NCBI GenBank assembly: GCA_902773055.1
Contig: CACYCZ010000119.1
Coordinates: 1-32,394, forward strand
Reading direction: 5' to 3'
Length of the DNA: 32,394 nucleotides
Origin: an uncultured Bacteroidales bacterium
GTDB taxonomy: Bacteria; Bacteroidota; Bacteroidia; Bacteroidales; Bacteroidaceae
Each line of letters begins with the position of its first letter. The first letter of the stretch is position 1. A program made the translations under genes and the position numbers. The notes under the pieces are model-generated. The model was not told the origin of the DNA. It made no database searches and saw nothing but the letters and a program-made list of their open reading frames with translations. Positions 1 to 7,915 of the stretch are shown piece after piece.

Positions 1-579
1 CTGGGTCTTGACAGCGCCTTTCTTGACAGACAGACCGTCGTCGCTGAGTTCTATGATATAGATGCCGGAGAAGCTGCCCCAGATGAGGTAGTGGCGGCCC
101 TTGTCCTTGATATAGAAGGGGTCAATGCTATTGCGCACGCCTATCTCGAAACTACGGAAGAGTTTGCCGTCGCCGTTGATACACTCGTAGGGACCTTCGG
201 GCCGGACACTGGTTGCCACACCTATGCCGCAACTGTCTTCACCACCCCATTTGGAGAGGGCGAAATAGAGCACATACTTGTTGCCTATCTTGTTGATGTC
301 GGGAGCCCAGATGCGCCTTACCCCGGGCACAAACGAGGGACATCCCTCGGGGGTAAAACAGTCGTTGATGCGTGTCCAGTTCAACATATCGGGGCTCCGG
401 AAGATGCGGTTGCCAGTGGAAAAGAGATAGAACTGACCATCGTCGGCACGTATGACACTAGGGTCGGGAGCATCCTCATTGATGATGGGGTTGCTGAATG
501 TCTCTTCCATCTGGGCCACAGCCTGCCACTGAGACAGGACTACCAGAAGGAAGAGGCTTAGGAGAATCTTGTTTGTCAT
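1..579 (-). CDS. GH43 family glycoside hydrolase, N-terminal part (runs off left edge)
   Basis: The first 193 residues of a secreted glycosidase; the C-terminus lies outside the window. It opens with a Sec signal peptide ending about residue 23 (...QAVAQ). The mature part starts a five-bladed propeller of the GH43 type: APDPSVIRADDGQFYLFST holds the likely general-base Asp (D39), RRIWAPDI (89-95) is the second-blade motif, and NSIDPFYIKDKGRHYLIWGSF carries the likely pKa-modulating Asp (D153). GH43 enzymes are mostly arabinanases, arabinofuranosidases or xylosidases, so the protein probably trims arabinan- or xylan-type side chains in the periplasm or at the surface. The catalytic Glu would be beyond the edge. 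The ATG at 579 is chosen because it directly precedes the signal peptide. A -7 box lies at 613-620. Substrate cannot be fixed from this fragment. Confidence 0.88.
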   Translation of the reverse strand, partial: MTNKILLSLFLLVVLSQWQAVAQMEETFSNPIINEDAPDPSVIRADDGQFYLFSTGNRIFRSPDMLNWTRINDCFTPEGCPSFVPGVRRIWAPDINKIGNKYVLYFALSKWGGEDSCGIGVATSVRPEGPYECINGDGKLFRSFEIGVRNSIDPFYIKDKGRHYLIWGSFSGIYIIELSDDGLSVKKGAVKTQ

Positions 580-612
580 GATTGTGGGTTTGCTTAATTA
601 TTTCTTTGGCTA

Positions 613-620
613 CAAATTTA
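613..620 (-). promoter_or_regulatory. Putative Bacteroidetes -7 promoter element for the GH43 gene
   Basis: TAAATTTG on the minus strand fits the TAnnTTTG -7 consensus, 33 bases before the GH43 start. No good TTG -33 element is visible. Confidence 0.45.
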
Positions 621-731
621 GCCCTATTTTTCTTTCCTAGGCCTGTTCTTTCTGTGAAAAAAGTTGTTTTGTCTGGGTTTTTGGTTTTGAGTTAAGGGGG
701 GAAAGGGCTTGGCGGTTAAAAAATATTTTCG

Positions 732-739
732 TAATTTTG
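732..739 (+). promoter_or_regulatory. Putative -7 promoter element of tRNA-Arg
   Basis: TAATTTTG matches the Bacteroidetes -7 consensus; TTG at 709-711 lies 20 bases upstream as a -33 element. The tRNA starts 17 bases downstream. Confidence 0.65.
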
Positions 740-755
740 CCGGCGACTGTTTATC

Positions 756-827
756 GTCCCTGTAGTTCAATGGATAGAACAGCAGTTTCCTAAACTGCTG
801 ATCCGGGTTCGATTCCCGGCGGGGATA
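756..827 (+). tRNA. tRNA-Arg (anticodon CCU)
   Basis: A 72-nt cloverleaf: acceptor stem 756-762 with 820-826 (it contains U-G and G-U pairs), D stem GTTC 765-768 / GAAC 777-780, anticodon stem GCAGT 782-786 / ACTGC 794-798, loop TTCCTAA with anticodon CCT at 789-791, T stem CCGGG / CCCGG with loop TTCGATT, discriminator A827. CCU decodes AGG (arginine). The CCA end is not encoded. Boundaries were paired by hand and could be off by one base. Confidence 0.93.
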
Positions 828-830
828 CTG

Positions 831-896
831 AGATTATGGAACCCTGGATTTACGGAACTACGGATTTATGGATCTATGGATTTACGGAGGTATGAA
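831..896 (+). repeat. Degenerate 8-bp tandem repeats (GGATTTAY type)
   Basis: Between the tRNA and the HAD gene the sequence steps in octamers such as ACGGATTT, ATGGATCT, ATGGATTT and ACGGAGGT. The same GGATTTACGGA word occurs, on the opposite strand, in the array at 2608-2664. An 8-base period does not keep a reading frame, so this is not coding repeat. It lies in the leader of the HAD gene if that gene is read through from the tRNA promoter. Confidence 0.7.
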
Positions 897-959
897 GTAA
901 GGAGTCATGACTACAACACACAAATAAAAACACACACTCGATTATCAAGAACTGAAACC

Positions 960-2015
960 ATGAGGAAAATTTTATTTCCGCTTGTCATCGCTCTCGCCGG
1001 CTGCTTGAGCAGCTGCAGCGACGACGGCGACGCACTGCCCGCAAAGAAAGAATACTTCACCCTGTGGAACTCATGCGAGGCGCTCAATGCCCTGCAGGAA
1101 TATGTGGAGGACGTGACTGACCCCAACTCGGGCAACTACATCAAGGAGGAGGACAGGATTGCCACGTTTGACATGGACGGCACGTTCATCGGCGAACTCT
1201 ATCCCACCTATTTTGAATACAACCTGCTGGAATATCGCGTGCTGGAAGACGAGACCTACAGGAACAGCGCTCCCGACGACGTCAGGGAGACGGCACAGGA
1301 AATAAGAGACTTCGTCAGGAACGGCACGCCGCTGCCTGCCCACTTTGACATGAAGCATGCACAGGCGGCCGCCAAAGCCTATGCTGGTATGACGATTGCC
1401 GAATTTAACGCCTACGTCAAGGCGTATGCCTCGCAGCCTGCCAACGGATTTACCGGCATGACCTACGGACAGAGCTTCTACAAGCCCATGCTGCAGGTAT
1501 TTGACTACCTGAAGGCTAACGGATTTACATATTATGTCGTTTCGGGGTCCGACAGGCTGATATGCAGGGCCCTGGTGGAAGCTGTCGGCATTGAACCCAA
1601 CCGAGTTATAGGCATGGACGTGAAACTCAAGTCGAGCAGCCAGGGTGAAGAAACAGGCGTCAACTACACCATGGGCAAGGAGGAGGACCTCGTACGCACG
1701 GACGAACTCATCATCAAAAACCTGAAGACCAACAAGGTGTTGCAAATTACCCAGGAGATTGGCAAGGTGCCCGTCCTGTCGTTCGGAAACAGCAGCGGCG
1801 ACTGCGCCATGCACAATTACTGCCTGAGCAACAAACACAAGTCGGCTGCCTTCATGCTTATCGCCGATGACGACGTGAGAGACCACGCCAACAGGGAAAA
1901 GGCGCTCACGCTGGGCATGCAGTGGTTTGAAGCCGGCTACCACGTCATCTCCATGAAAGACGACTTCAAGACTATCTACGGCAGCGAAGTAGAAAAAACC
2001 GACTTTACCTTCTGA
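960..2015 (+). CDS. Lipoprotein HAD-superfamily phosphatase
   Basis: 351 aa from the ATG at 960. A start at 876 would also be open, but 960 directly gives a lipoprotein signal (MRKILFPLVIALAGC; lipobox LAGC, Cys15; a second Cys follows at 19). HAD motifs are in order: motif I FDMDGT with nucleophile D71 and acid/base D73, motif II VVSGSD, and motif IV FGNSSGDCAMH, the layout of phosphoserine-phosphatase-like C1-cap enzymes including secreted phosphorylcholine phosphatases. It should hydrolyse a phosphomonoester outside the cytoplasm, anchored to a membrane; the substrate is not evident. No own promoter is clear, and it follows the tRNA by 132 bases of octamer repeat. A hairpin terminator follows at 2103-2124. 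Confidence 0.85.
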   Translation: MRKILFPLVIALAGCLSSCSDDGDALPAKKEYFTLWNSCEALNALQEYVEDVTDPNSGNYIKEEDRIATFDMDGTFIGELYPTYFEYNLLEYRVLEDETYRNSAPDDVRETAQEIRDFVRNGTPLPAHFDMKHAQAAAKAYAGMTIAEFNAYVKAYASQPANGFTGMTYGQSFYKPMLQVFDYLKANGFTYYVVSGSDRLICRALVEAVGIEPNRVIGMDVKLKSSSQGEETGVNYTMGKEEDLVRTDELIIKNLKTNKVLQITQEIGKVPVLSFGNSSGDCAMHNYCLSNKHKSAAFMLIADDDVRDHANREKALTLGMQWFEAGYHVISMKDDFKTIYGSEVEKTDFTF

Positions 2016-2102
2016 GAAAAAAGGGGTGCAAGAACAGCTCTGCGATTGCATAAGAAACAGGGTATAGGTTTTGTTCTCCCCAAATTTTATAGTTTCATAC
2101 TG

Positions 2103-2124
2103 GCGGGCAAAAGCCCGCTTTTTT
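2103..2124 (+). terminator. Rho-independent terminator after the HAD phosphatase
   Basis: Stem GCGGGC (2103-2108) / GCCCGC (2113-2118), loop AAAA, then six T residues. Confidence 0.9.
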
Positions 2125-2210
2125 ATTATTTTTAACCAAACAATGAGGAAACAGGATTTATTTTGTATTATTTTTAACAATAATTGTCGTTCAACAGCAA
2201 ACTGCTGGCA

Positions 2211-2218
2211 TACCTTTG
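2211..2218 (+). promoter_or_regulatory. Putative -7 promoter element for the 90-aa protein
   Basis: TACCTTTG fits TAnnTTTG; the ATG is 25 bases downstream. The nearest TTG (2184-2186) is 24 bases upstream, rather far. Confidence 0.55.
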
Positions 2219-2243
2219 CAGTGTAAACATAAAACAATACAAA

Positions 2244-2516
2244 ATGAAAAAAGATATGACTATCAACAAAGGGAATCAGATATCCGTGGTTGACGCGCTC
2301 GTTGCTCCGATAGCCGCGATTTACTCAAGAATCATGGGCGTAAAGTTCAACTCAACGGATACCCTGCACATCCTGCAGGTACAGGCAACCCTCCTCATGC
2401 TGTTGCTGCCGGTAGAATTCAATGGGCTGTATCATCCCGCCATGCTTCTGTGGTTCGGCTTTTCGCTGTATCAATGCAAATATCTCAACGAAAAATTCCC
2501 TGCAGCCGACGAGTGA
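2244..2516 (+). CDS. Small hypothetical membrane protein, 90 aa
   Basis: I do not recognise this family. The ATG at 2244 is preferred over upstream codons because a -7 box sits at 2211-2218 and would exclude a start at 2184. The first 40 residues are polar to mixed (MKKDMTINKGNQ...). A hydrophobic stretch at about residues 47-72 (LLMLLLPVEFNGLYHPAMLLWFGFS) could be one long or two short membrane segments. It ends with a charged tail (CKYLNEKFPAADE). It stands alone between a terminator and the octamer-repeat region, with a convergent gene beyond, so context gives no functional hint. Confidence 0.6.
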   Translation: MKKDMTINKGNQISVVDALVAPIAAIYSRIMGVKFNSTDTLHILQVQATLLMLLLPVEFNGLYHPAMLLWFGFSLYQCKYLNEKFPAADE

Positions 2517-2532
2517 CGGAAGCGTTTTTGGG

Positions 2533-2664
2533 AAATTATGGAACTACGGAATTATGGAATTATGGAGTGACGGACTTTTTAGACTTTTTGGCCACGGAAT
2601 TTTTCGGATTTCCATAAATCCATAATTCCATAATTCCGTGATTCCGTGAATCCGTAAATCCACC
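2533..2664. repeat. Inverted pair of 8-bp tandem repeat arrays between convergent genes
   Basis: The left array (2533-2573) repeats the octamer AATTATGG / AACTACGG; the right array (2608-2664) repeats its complement as AATTCCAT / GATTCCGT / AAATCCAT. A perfect 20-bp inverted repeat is formed by 2547-2566 and 2619-2638, separated by 52 bases, with imperfect pairing further out. It lies between the stop of the 90-aa gene and the stop of the DUF4421 gene, so it may act as a bidirectional transcript end. No T-tract directly follows the stem. It belongs to the same repeat family as 831-896. Confidence 0.8.
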
Positions 2665-2694
2665 ATCTCCGGGGTGGCAGGGTTCTCCTTGACC

Positions 2695-3726
2695 CTACAA
2701 CCTCATGCCTATGATGAAACGCCCCAGCCATTTGCCGTTGGACACCGACATACGGTCGCTGTCACCGGTCTTGGAATGGTTGTAGTTGTATGTCATCCCA
2801 CAAAAATATTTGCTGTTGAAATAATGTATCACTGCCACACGAGCGGTCACAAGGATATCGCTCCAGTCGTTGGACCGCTCCTTGGAACTGTCAAAATAAT
2901 AGAGCCTGTTGTAGGAGAACAGGACCATCGTAGGCTGCAGGGACATGTGCATCACCCAGTTGTGGCGGGTGGCGAGGTTGTAGCCGTAACCCACGCTGAT
3001 ACCTGCATGGTTGGTACGGATGCGCTGCAGGTCTTCAGGATTGGGCGAAGGGTTGTTTATCATCAGACTGCTGCCATGATAGGATGCGCCGAGGAAGAAA
3101 CTGCCGGCACTGCGCTTCTGTATGTACGACTGGGTAAAAGCAGCCGGCAGGGAGAATTTCTTGCCGTTAAAGACGTAGTAGGCCGTAGTCGTAACGGCAA
3201 GAAACTTTACCATCCCGTTGCTTATCTTGATTTCGCCACCCGGCGCTTTCACACTGCCGTGAAAGGTTGACGCCGTCTGATAGCTGTAGTTCAAGCCGTA
3301 TTTGTTGCCGTAGGAATTGACATTAAATTCAAAATCATGGTTCTTGCCGGTAAGCCGGGCAGGATTGACAGCCAGGCCCAAGGTTACTCCCTTGTAGGTT
3401 GCCGAAAAAGACGCTGTATGGCGTGTATCTGTCTCCACGTCAGATGTAAAATACTCCTGGGAGTTATATCCTTTAGTCTTTATGCGCGTGCCGGAAACAT
3501 TGTTTTTTACCTTCAGCGTCCATGTTCCCGGCGGGCGTACAATATAATTGCTGTCAACAGGCGACAGATGCTTCTGAAACTCCGTCAGAACGCTGTCGGC
3601 CCTCTGAATGAAATTCTTATGACGCGTCTTCAGTTTGGAAATAACACGGGCGGACCTCTTCGCCTCCTGAGGGTAAAGATGACCCGCCCACACCCATAAC
3701 AACAATATGACTACCCAACGACTCAT
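2695..3726 (-). CDS. DUF4421 family outer-membrane-type protein
   Basis: 343 aa. An N-terminal signal peptide (MSRWVVILLLWVWAGHLYPQ) is followed by a basic helical segment (about 22-55) and then a long run of alternating amphipathic strands rich in Tyr, Ser, Gly and Asn (TASFSATYKGVTLGLAVNPA, NKYGLNYSYQTAS, HAGISVGYGYNLATRHNW), ending MSVSNGKWLGRFIIGMRL with a terminal hydrophobic strand. This matches what I know of the Bacteroidetes DUF4421 family, probably outer-membrane beta-barrels of unknown role. It is the last gene of the miaB-bcp-lipoprotein-DUF4421 block, 24 bases after the lipoprotein stop. The lipoprotein upstream may be its periplasmic or surface partner; that is inference. Confidence 0.78.
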   Translation of the reverse strand: MSRWVVILLLWVWAGHLYPQEAKRSARVISKLKTRHKNFIQRADSVLTEFQKHLSPVDSNYIVRPPGTWTLKVKNNVSGTRIKTKGYNSQEYFTSDVETDTRHTASFSATYKGVTLGLAVNPARLTGKNHDFEFNVNSYGNKYGLNYSYQTASTFHGSVKAPGGEIKISNGMVKFLAVTTTAYYVFNGKKFSLPAAFTQSYIQKRSAGSFFLGASYHGSSLMINNPSPNPEDLQRIRTNHAGISVGYGYNLATRHNWVMHMSLQPTMVLFSYNRLYYFDSSKERSNDWSDILVTARVAVIHYFNSKYFCGMTYNYNHSKTGDSDRMSVSNGKWLGRFIIGMRL

Positions 3727-3750
3727 GGCTGAAAAGAAAACAGAGGTTGA

Positions 3751-4860
3751 CTACTTGAATATTTTACGTTTGAACTTCATGACATTGGAACGGTAACCCG
3801 ATCCTGTCTTGTGCGTGAACATACCCAGGTACAGATGACCTTTCCACACCCTGACACCTTCGTTTTCATACTGGTGTCTGGCGGCATCACAAATGCCGAA
3901 TTTCTCCCATTCCGGACAGATATCCGACGAAAGGACCTTGGTGCGGTGGGACACCACTGTGCCGTCGAAGGCATAGCCTGTCAGGTAAGTACCTGTAGAC
4001 GTCACGCCCTCGCTGAACCAAATCACTTCCTTATCGACATCAAATCCCTGCCATGCACTCGCATTGATGTGCTCAGGGTTGTTCCCGCCCCTATGCGTCC
4101 CTACTTCTCCCACAGGATTCAAGCGGGACAGGTTGTGTACTTTGAGCCTTACCTCCACACTATCGTAGGGCAGCGGCGCACCGTCACCGCCACGATACCA
4201 TTTGTTGGGGAGGGTTATTTCCTCTAATGGCGTAGCCATCACCTCACTGAGCTTGTATACACGTATCATGCGGTTACGGCTTGTATCAATATGCTTGCTC
4301 GCTTCGTCTTCGTAATTATAGTAGAAAGAGAAGGCGGCAAGATCATTCTTTTGGTCAAGCGCCACGTTGATTTCTGCCCGATGCGGAAACCAGAAGTGCT
4401 CCACTCCCTCACCGTCAGGCATACGCACAGTATTGGGGATAAACTTCATACGGGAAATAGTCTGTGACAACCAATAATGGCCATTGCTCAATTTTGAAGC
4501 ATAATTGCTCACCCATATATAAGGGCCGTCGGGGGTGTCCTCCACAGCAAATCCCGTGGGGTGGCCGGCAAAAACTACCGTCATTGAATCACCCTTGTAA
4601 AGAGTAAGTTTATCCGTCCTGTTGAGTTTGTCTCTGGTCACCCGCCATATATTGACAAGATGCTGCCTGTGAGACTGGGTCAACTCCACGTAATAGACAT
4701 TGCCATCCTTGTCAAAGTCAAACTGTTGGGAAATAACTCTCCTGTTCAGGTCATACATGTTTTTCGCCGTCAAGGGCTCGTCAATGCCGCCAAGCTGGGA
4801 ACCACATGAAAATAACAACATCACTGATGCCGCAAACGCCCCAAAGGTATACTTCTGCAT
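3751..4860 (-). CDS. Lipoprotein with a helveticin-J-like layout (putative)
   Basis: 369 aa. The start gives a lipoprotein signal (lipobox LFSC, Cys19). The mature part is propeller-like, with short blades each centred on a tryptophan or tyrosine: QFDFDKDGNVYYVEL, YIWVSNYASKL, HFWFPHRAEINVALD, WQGFDVDKEVIWFSEG, YENEGVRVWKGHLYLGMFTH. The order and spacing of several of these (I-W...I-R, AE...V, W/I-QG-D-D, V-E-G...YL) recall the helveticin J class III bacteriocin family, a propeller protein also found in non-bacteriocin settings. That is a comparison from memory, not a search. It lies 12 bases after bcp and 24 bases before DUF4421. It could equally be an uncharacterised Bacteroidetes beta-propeller lipoprotein; a sensor or binding role is a guess. 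Confidence 0.6.
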   Translation of the reverse strand: MQKYTFGAFAASVMLLFSCGSQLGGIDEPLTAKNMYDLNRRVISQQFDFDKDGNVYYVELTQSHRQHLVNIWRVTRDKLNRTDKLTLYKGDSMTVVFAGHPTGFAVEDTPDGPYIWVSNYASKLSNGHYWLSQTISRMKFIPNTVRMPDGEGVEHFWFPHRAEINVALDQKNDLAAFSFYYNYEDEASKHIDTSRNRMIRVYKLSEVMATPLEEITLPNKWYRGGDGAPLPYDSVEVRLKVHNLSRLNPVGEVGTHRGGNNPEHINASAWQGFDVDKEVIWFSEGVTSTGTYLTGYAFDGTVVSHRTKVLSSDICPEWEKFGICDAARHQYENEGVRVWKGHLYLGMFTHKTGSGYRSNVMKFKRKIFK

Positions 4861-4872
4861 TTTTATCCTTTT

Positions 4873-5325
4873 TTATTTATTCAGTATTTGGCCTGCATGC
4901 TCCTTGACCTTTATCTCCTTGGGAGTAAAAATCTCCGTAACAATACCTTCTTCATCAGCCACAAAGGTTGTCCGGAATGTCCCCATACTTACCCTTCCAT
5001 ACATTTTCTTCTCGCCCCAGACGCCCAGCTGGGTTACAAGCGACTTCTCCGTATCAGCTATCAGGGGAAAGGGCAGTTGGTATTTCTCCGCAAACTTTTT
5101 ATGAGACTTCTGGTCCTGCACGCTGACACCCACGACGGCATAATTCCGGCTGAGCAACATCTCATAGTTATCCCTCAGATTGCATGCCTGCGACGTACAG
5201 CCGGGCGTTGAGTCTTTAGGATAGACATACAACACCAGTTTCTTCCCTCTAAAGTCGCTTATCCTGATTTCGTTGCCGTCTTGGTCTATGCCGAGGAACT
5301 CAGGCAATTTCTGTCCTATTTCCAT
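4873..5325 (-). CDS. bcp: Thioredoxin-dependent thiol peroxidase (Bcp/PrxQ)
   Basis: 150 aa, the usual length. It reduces hydrogen and alkyl peroxides in the cytoplasm with electrons from thioredoxin. The Prx motif YPKDSTPGCTSQACNLRD carries the peroxidatic Cys43; Cys48, five residues on, is the resolving Cys position of the PrxQ alpha2 subtype, so an intramolecular disulfide is expected. The conserved FRTTFVADEEG strand near the C-terminus supplies the active-site Arg. Start ATG at 5325, 22 bases after the miaB stop, so it is probably transcribed with miaB. Confidence 0.95.
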   Translation of the reverse strand: MEIGQKLPEFLGIDQDGNEIRISDFRGKKLVLYVYPKDSTPGCTSQACNLRDNYEMLLSRNYAVVGVSVQDQKSHKKFAEKYQLPFPLIADTEKSLVTQLGVWGEKKMYGRVSMGTFRTTFVADEEGIVTEIFTPKEIKVKEHAGQILNK

Positions 5326-5347
5326 ACTTCTTGCTGTTATTGATAAT

Positions 5348-6673
5348 CTATTCCGCCTCCGCTACACCTTTGAGCGTAGCACTTGAAGCATCCGTAATCC
5401 TTACTCTTACATATTCGCCTGCATGATGGTCGCCTTTGTCAAAAACAACCATTTTGTTCTGCCCTGTCCGACCGCACAATTGCTGCAGCGAGCGACGCGA
5501 GGGACCTTCTGTCAGTACCTCAAAAGTTTTACCTATGTCGTTGCGGTTGCTTTGCAGACTCAGTTCATTTTGCAGTGCTATCATTTCATTCAGCCGGCGT
5601 ATTTTTGTCTCCTCAGCTACATCATCCTCAAGGTGGCGCGCCGCATAGGTTCCCGGACGCTGGCTATACCGGAACAAGAAGGCAGCATCAAAGCGACATG
5701 CTTTCATCAGAGAGAGTGACTCCTGATGGTCTTCCTCCGTTTCTCCACAGTAACCACAAAACATATCCGTGGACAAACCACAGTCAGGGATAATTTCCCT
5801 TATGGCTGCAACTCTTTCCAGATACCATTCACGCGTATATTTACGGTTCATCAGTTTCAGTATCCTGTTGCTGCCGCTCTGAACAGGTAAGTGTATATGA
5901 TGACATATGTTCGGCATCTCCGCTATAACTCTCAACGTATCGTCACTCATATCCTTGGGGTGAGAAGTCGTGAATCTTACCCTCATATCAGGCACCGTCT
6001 CAGCTACCTTGCGCAACAGGTCTGGAAACGTCGCTTGTATGCCGTTTCCACTGTCCCATCTGTAGGAATTAACATTTTGTCCCAACAAGGTCACCTCTTT
6101 ATAATTTCTTTCCTGCAAGTCGCGGATTTCGCCCAGAATACTTTTGATGTCACGGCTCCGTTCACGTCCACGAGTATAAGGCACAATACAATAATGGCAG
6201 AAATTATTGCAACCGCGTGTTATGGAGACGTAACCTGAAATCCTGTTACCGCCTATACGTTGCGGAACCACCTTGCGGTAGGTTTCTGTCAAGGACAAGT
6301 TCACATCAATGGCTGCAGCACCCGTTTCCGCCTGAGCAACAAGTTGAGGCAGGTTAAGATAGCTGTCAGGACCTGCCACGATGTCCACACCGGCACTATT
6401 CATCAGTTCTTCTCCCGTGCGCTGCGCCATGCAACCGAGCACACCGATAAGAAAATGCTTTCCCTGCCGACGCTGCGCATTAAGGGCTTCCAAACGATGC
6501 AATATTTTCTGCTCGGCATTGTCACGCACTGAACATGTATTCAGAAATACGGCATCAGCCTCATTTTCTTTCTGGCAAATATCGTAGTCGGCCATTTGCA
6601 TGATGGCCGCAACCGTTTCGCTGTCGGCCATATTCATCTGGCATCCGTAAGTTTCTATATAGAGTTTTTTCAT
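5348..6673 (-). CDS. miaB: tRNA-2-methylthio-N6-dimethylallyladenosine synthase MiaB
   Basis: 441 aa. A radical-SAM methylthiotransferase that adds the 2-methylthio group to i6A37 of tRNAs reading U-starting codons. The N-terminal methylthiotransferase domain begins IETYGCQMNMADSE (Cys11) and has the further cluster cysteines in LNTCSVRDNAEQ and VLGCMAQR. The radical-SAM motif GCNNFCHYCIVPYTRGRERS supplies the CxxxCxxC 4Fe-4S ligands. A C-terminal TRAM domain (about 375-438) ends ...YVRVRITDASSATLKG. All domains are complete. It heads a four-gene minus-strand block, with a -7 box at 6696-6703. Confidence 0.97.
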   Translation of the reverse strand: MKKLYIETYGCQMNMADSETVAAIMQMADYDICQKENEADAVFLNTCSVRDNAEQKILHRLEALNAQRRQGKHFLIGVLGCMAQRTGEELMNSAGVDIVAGPDSYLNLPQLVAQAETGAAAIDVNLSLTETYRKVVPQRIGGNRISGYVSITRGCNNFCHYCIVPYTRGRERSRDIKSILGEIRDLQERNYKEVTLLGQNVNSYRWDSGNGIQATFPDLLRKVAETVPDMRVRFTTSHPKDMSDDTLRVIAEMPNICHHIHLPVQSGSNRILKLMNRKYTREWYLERVAAIREIIPDCGLSTDMFCGYCGETEEDHQESLSLMKACRFDAAFLFRYSQRPGTYAARHLEDDVAEETKIRRLNEMIALQNELSLQSNRNDIGKTFEVLTEGPSRRSLQQLCGRTGQNKMVVFDKGDHHAGEYVRVRITDASSATLKGVAEAE

Positions 6674-6695
6674 TGTTCTTACTGAAAATCATTTG

Positions 6696-6703
6696 CAAAG
6701 ATA
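6696..6703 (-). promoter_or_regulatory. Putative -7 promoter element of the miaB block
   Basis: TATCTTTG on the minus strand, 22 bases before the miaB ATG. No well-spaced TTG is visible. It makes the 97-base gap to dprA a likely operon boundary. Confidence 0.5.
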
Positions 6704-6770
6704 CTCAAAAGTCTGCAACCATAAAGCACAACGATGCACGGAGGTAAGATTTTTCCCCTCCAGCGCAAAG

Positions 6771-7907
6771 TTACCTCAGGATAAGATGGTATCGCCCACC
6801 TGCCATGAGTCGTACGACTCCCTTCATCTCCAACTCAAACAAGATGGCAGAAACACGAGCCACAGGCATATCGCTCTCCACTACAAGCTGGTTGATTTGC
6901 TTACCGTCATTACCCGCAAGCAACCTGGTCACCAAGGTCTCTTCCTCTGAAAGCGCAGCAAACAGATTCTGCTCCACAGGCTGAGTACTTATTTGCTTTT
7001 CCTGCACAGCCGAAGGCCAGTTCATAGCCTGGAGAACATCGTCACCATTAGTAACAAGAGCCGCCGTATTTCTGGCTATGAGTCTATTGCATCCCTCACT
7101 TTTAGTATCCCCCACACGCCCGGGGACAGCCAATACATCCCTGCCATAATCCTGCGATATGCGTGCTGTCACCAGCGAGCCTCCTGTAGCACCGCTCTCA
7201 ACAACCAGACAACCGTCAGACAGGCCCGCCACGATGCGGTTACGACTTAAGAAATTGCCTCTTTCTGGCCGGGTACCAGTCATGTATTCAGTAAGCAGTC
7301 CGCCCTGCCCCATCATAGTCTTAGCCGTATCTCTGTGGGAGGCAGGATATATCCTGTCCAACCCGTGAGCCAGCACGCCAACTGTCTTCAGTCCTGCCGA
7401 CAACGCCTGCCGGTGACTACATATATCTATTCCATATGCCAGCCCACTGACAATAAGCACATCGGGGCGTCGGCTCTGCAATTCTGTCACAATACGCTGG
7501 CACATGTCTTTACCATACTCTGTACATGACCTCGTCCCCACCATACTCAAGGCATAAGTGCAGTTCAAATCGGCATTACCTCTGTAGTAAAGTACCAAGG
7601 GGGCATCATCACAATTGTACAAACGTTGCGGATAAGCATCTGAGCCATAGCACAGACATTGTATCTGGTGCTTTCTGGCAAACTCCCTTTCTTTTTGCGC
7701 CCGTTCATAGGCTCCCTTCCGTCCTGCAAACAATAAGCCTAAAACTACAGGTGATATTCCAGACATCTTTACCTTTAATTGCTCCTCAGTGTCGCTGAAC
7801 AGGGAAACGGCACTGTTACCCTGACTGCGAAAGATTTCCAATGCCTGCCGCTGTGACAGTCTGGGAATACAAGTGAGCGCCATGGCGCAAAGGGTTTCTT
7901 CCGTCAT
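6771..7907 (-). CDS. dprA: DNA-processing protein DprA
   Basis: 378 aa. DprA binds incoming single-stranded DNA and loads RecA during natural transformation. A helix-hairpin-helix-like N-terminal part (about 1-60) is followed by the Rossmann core: SMVGTRSCTEYG (GTR at 124-126), VSGLAYGIDICSHRQAL, GVLAHGLDRIYPASHR, PERGNFLSRNRIVAGLSDGCLVVES, GGSLVTARISQDYGRDVLAVPG, and NRLIARNTAALV. A C-terminal winged helix (about 315-378, LVTRLLAGNDGKQINQLV...) completes the common long form. The start lies 8 bases after the thioesterase stop, so it is translated from the DUF2851 transcript. dprA is widely conserved also in species not known to be transformable. Confidence 0.95.
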   Translation of the reverse strand: MTEETLCAMALTCIPRLSQRQALEIFRSQGNSAVSLFSDTEEQLKVKMSGISPVVLGLLFAGRKGAYERAQKEREFARKHQIQCLCYGSDAYPQRLYNCDDAPLVLYYRGNADLNCTYALSMVGTRSCTEYGKDMCQRIVTELQSRRPDVLIVSGLAYGIDICSHRQALSAGLKTVGVLAHGLDRIYPASHRDTAKTMMGQGGLLTEYMTGTRPERGNFLSRNRIVAGLSDGCLVVESGATGGSLVTARISQDYGRDVLAVPGRVGDTKSEGCNRLIARNTAALVTNGDDVLQAMNWPSAVQEKQISTQPVEQNLFAALSEEETLVTRLLAGNDGKQINQLVVESDMPVARVSAILFELEMKGVVRLMAGGRYHLILR

Positions 7908-7915
7908 ATTCCAGG

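Noticed and set aside
91..561. Plus-strand 156-codon open frame
   Set aside because: It is antisense to the GH43 gene, whose minus-strand frame has a signal peptide and catalytic motifs and runs off the edge.
1071..2237. Minus-strand 388-codon open frame
   Set aside because: It lies opposite the HAD phosphatase, whose motifs are intact, and crosses the terminator and a promoter; no recognisable domain.
6766..6773. Minus-strand TAACTTTG at the dprA stop as a second miaB promoter
   Set aside because: The match includes the stop codon, has no spaced TTG, and the box at 6696-6703 is better placed.
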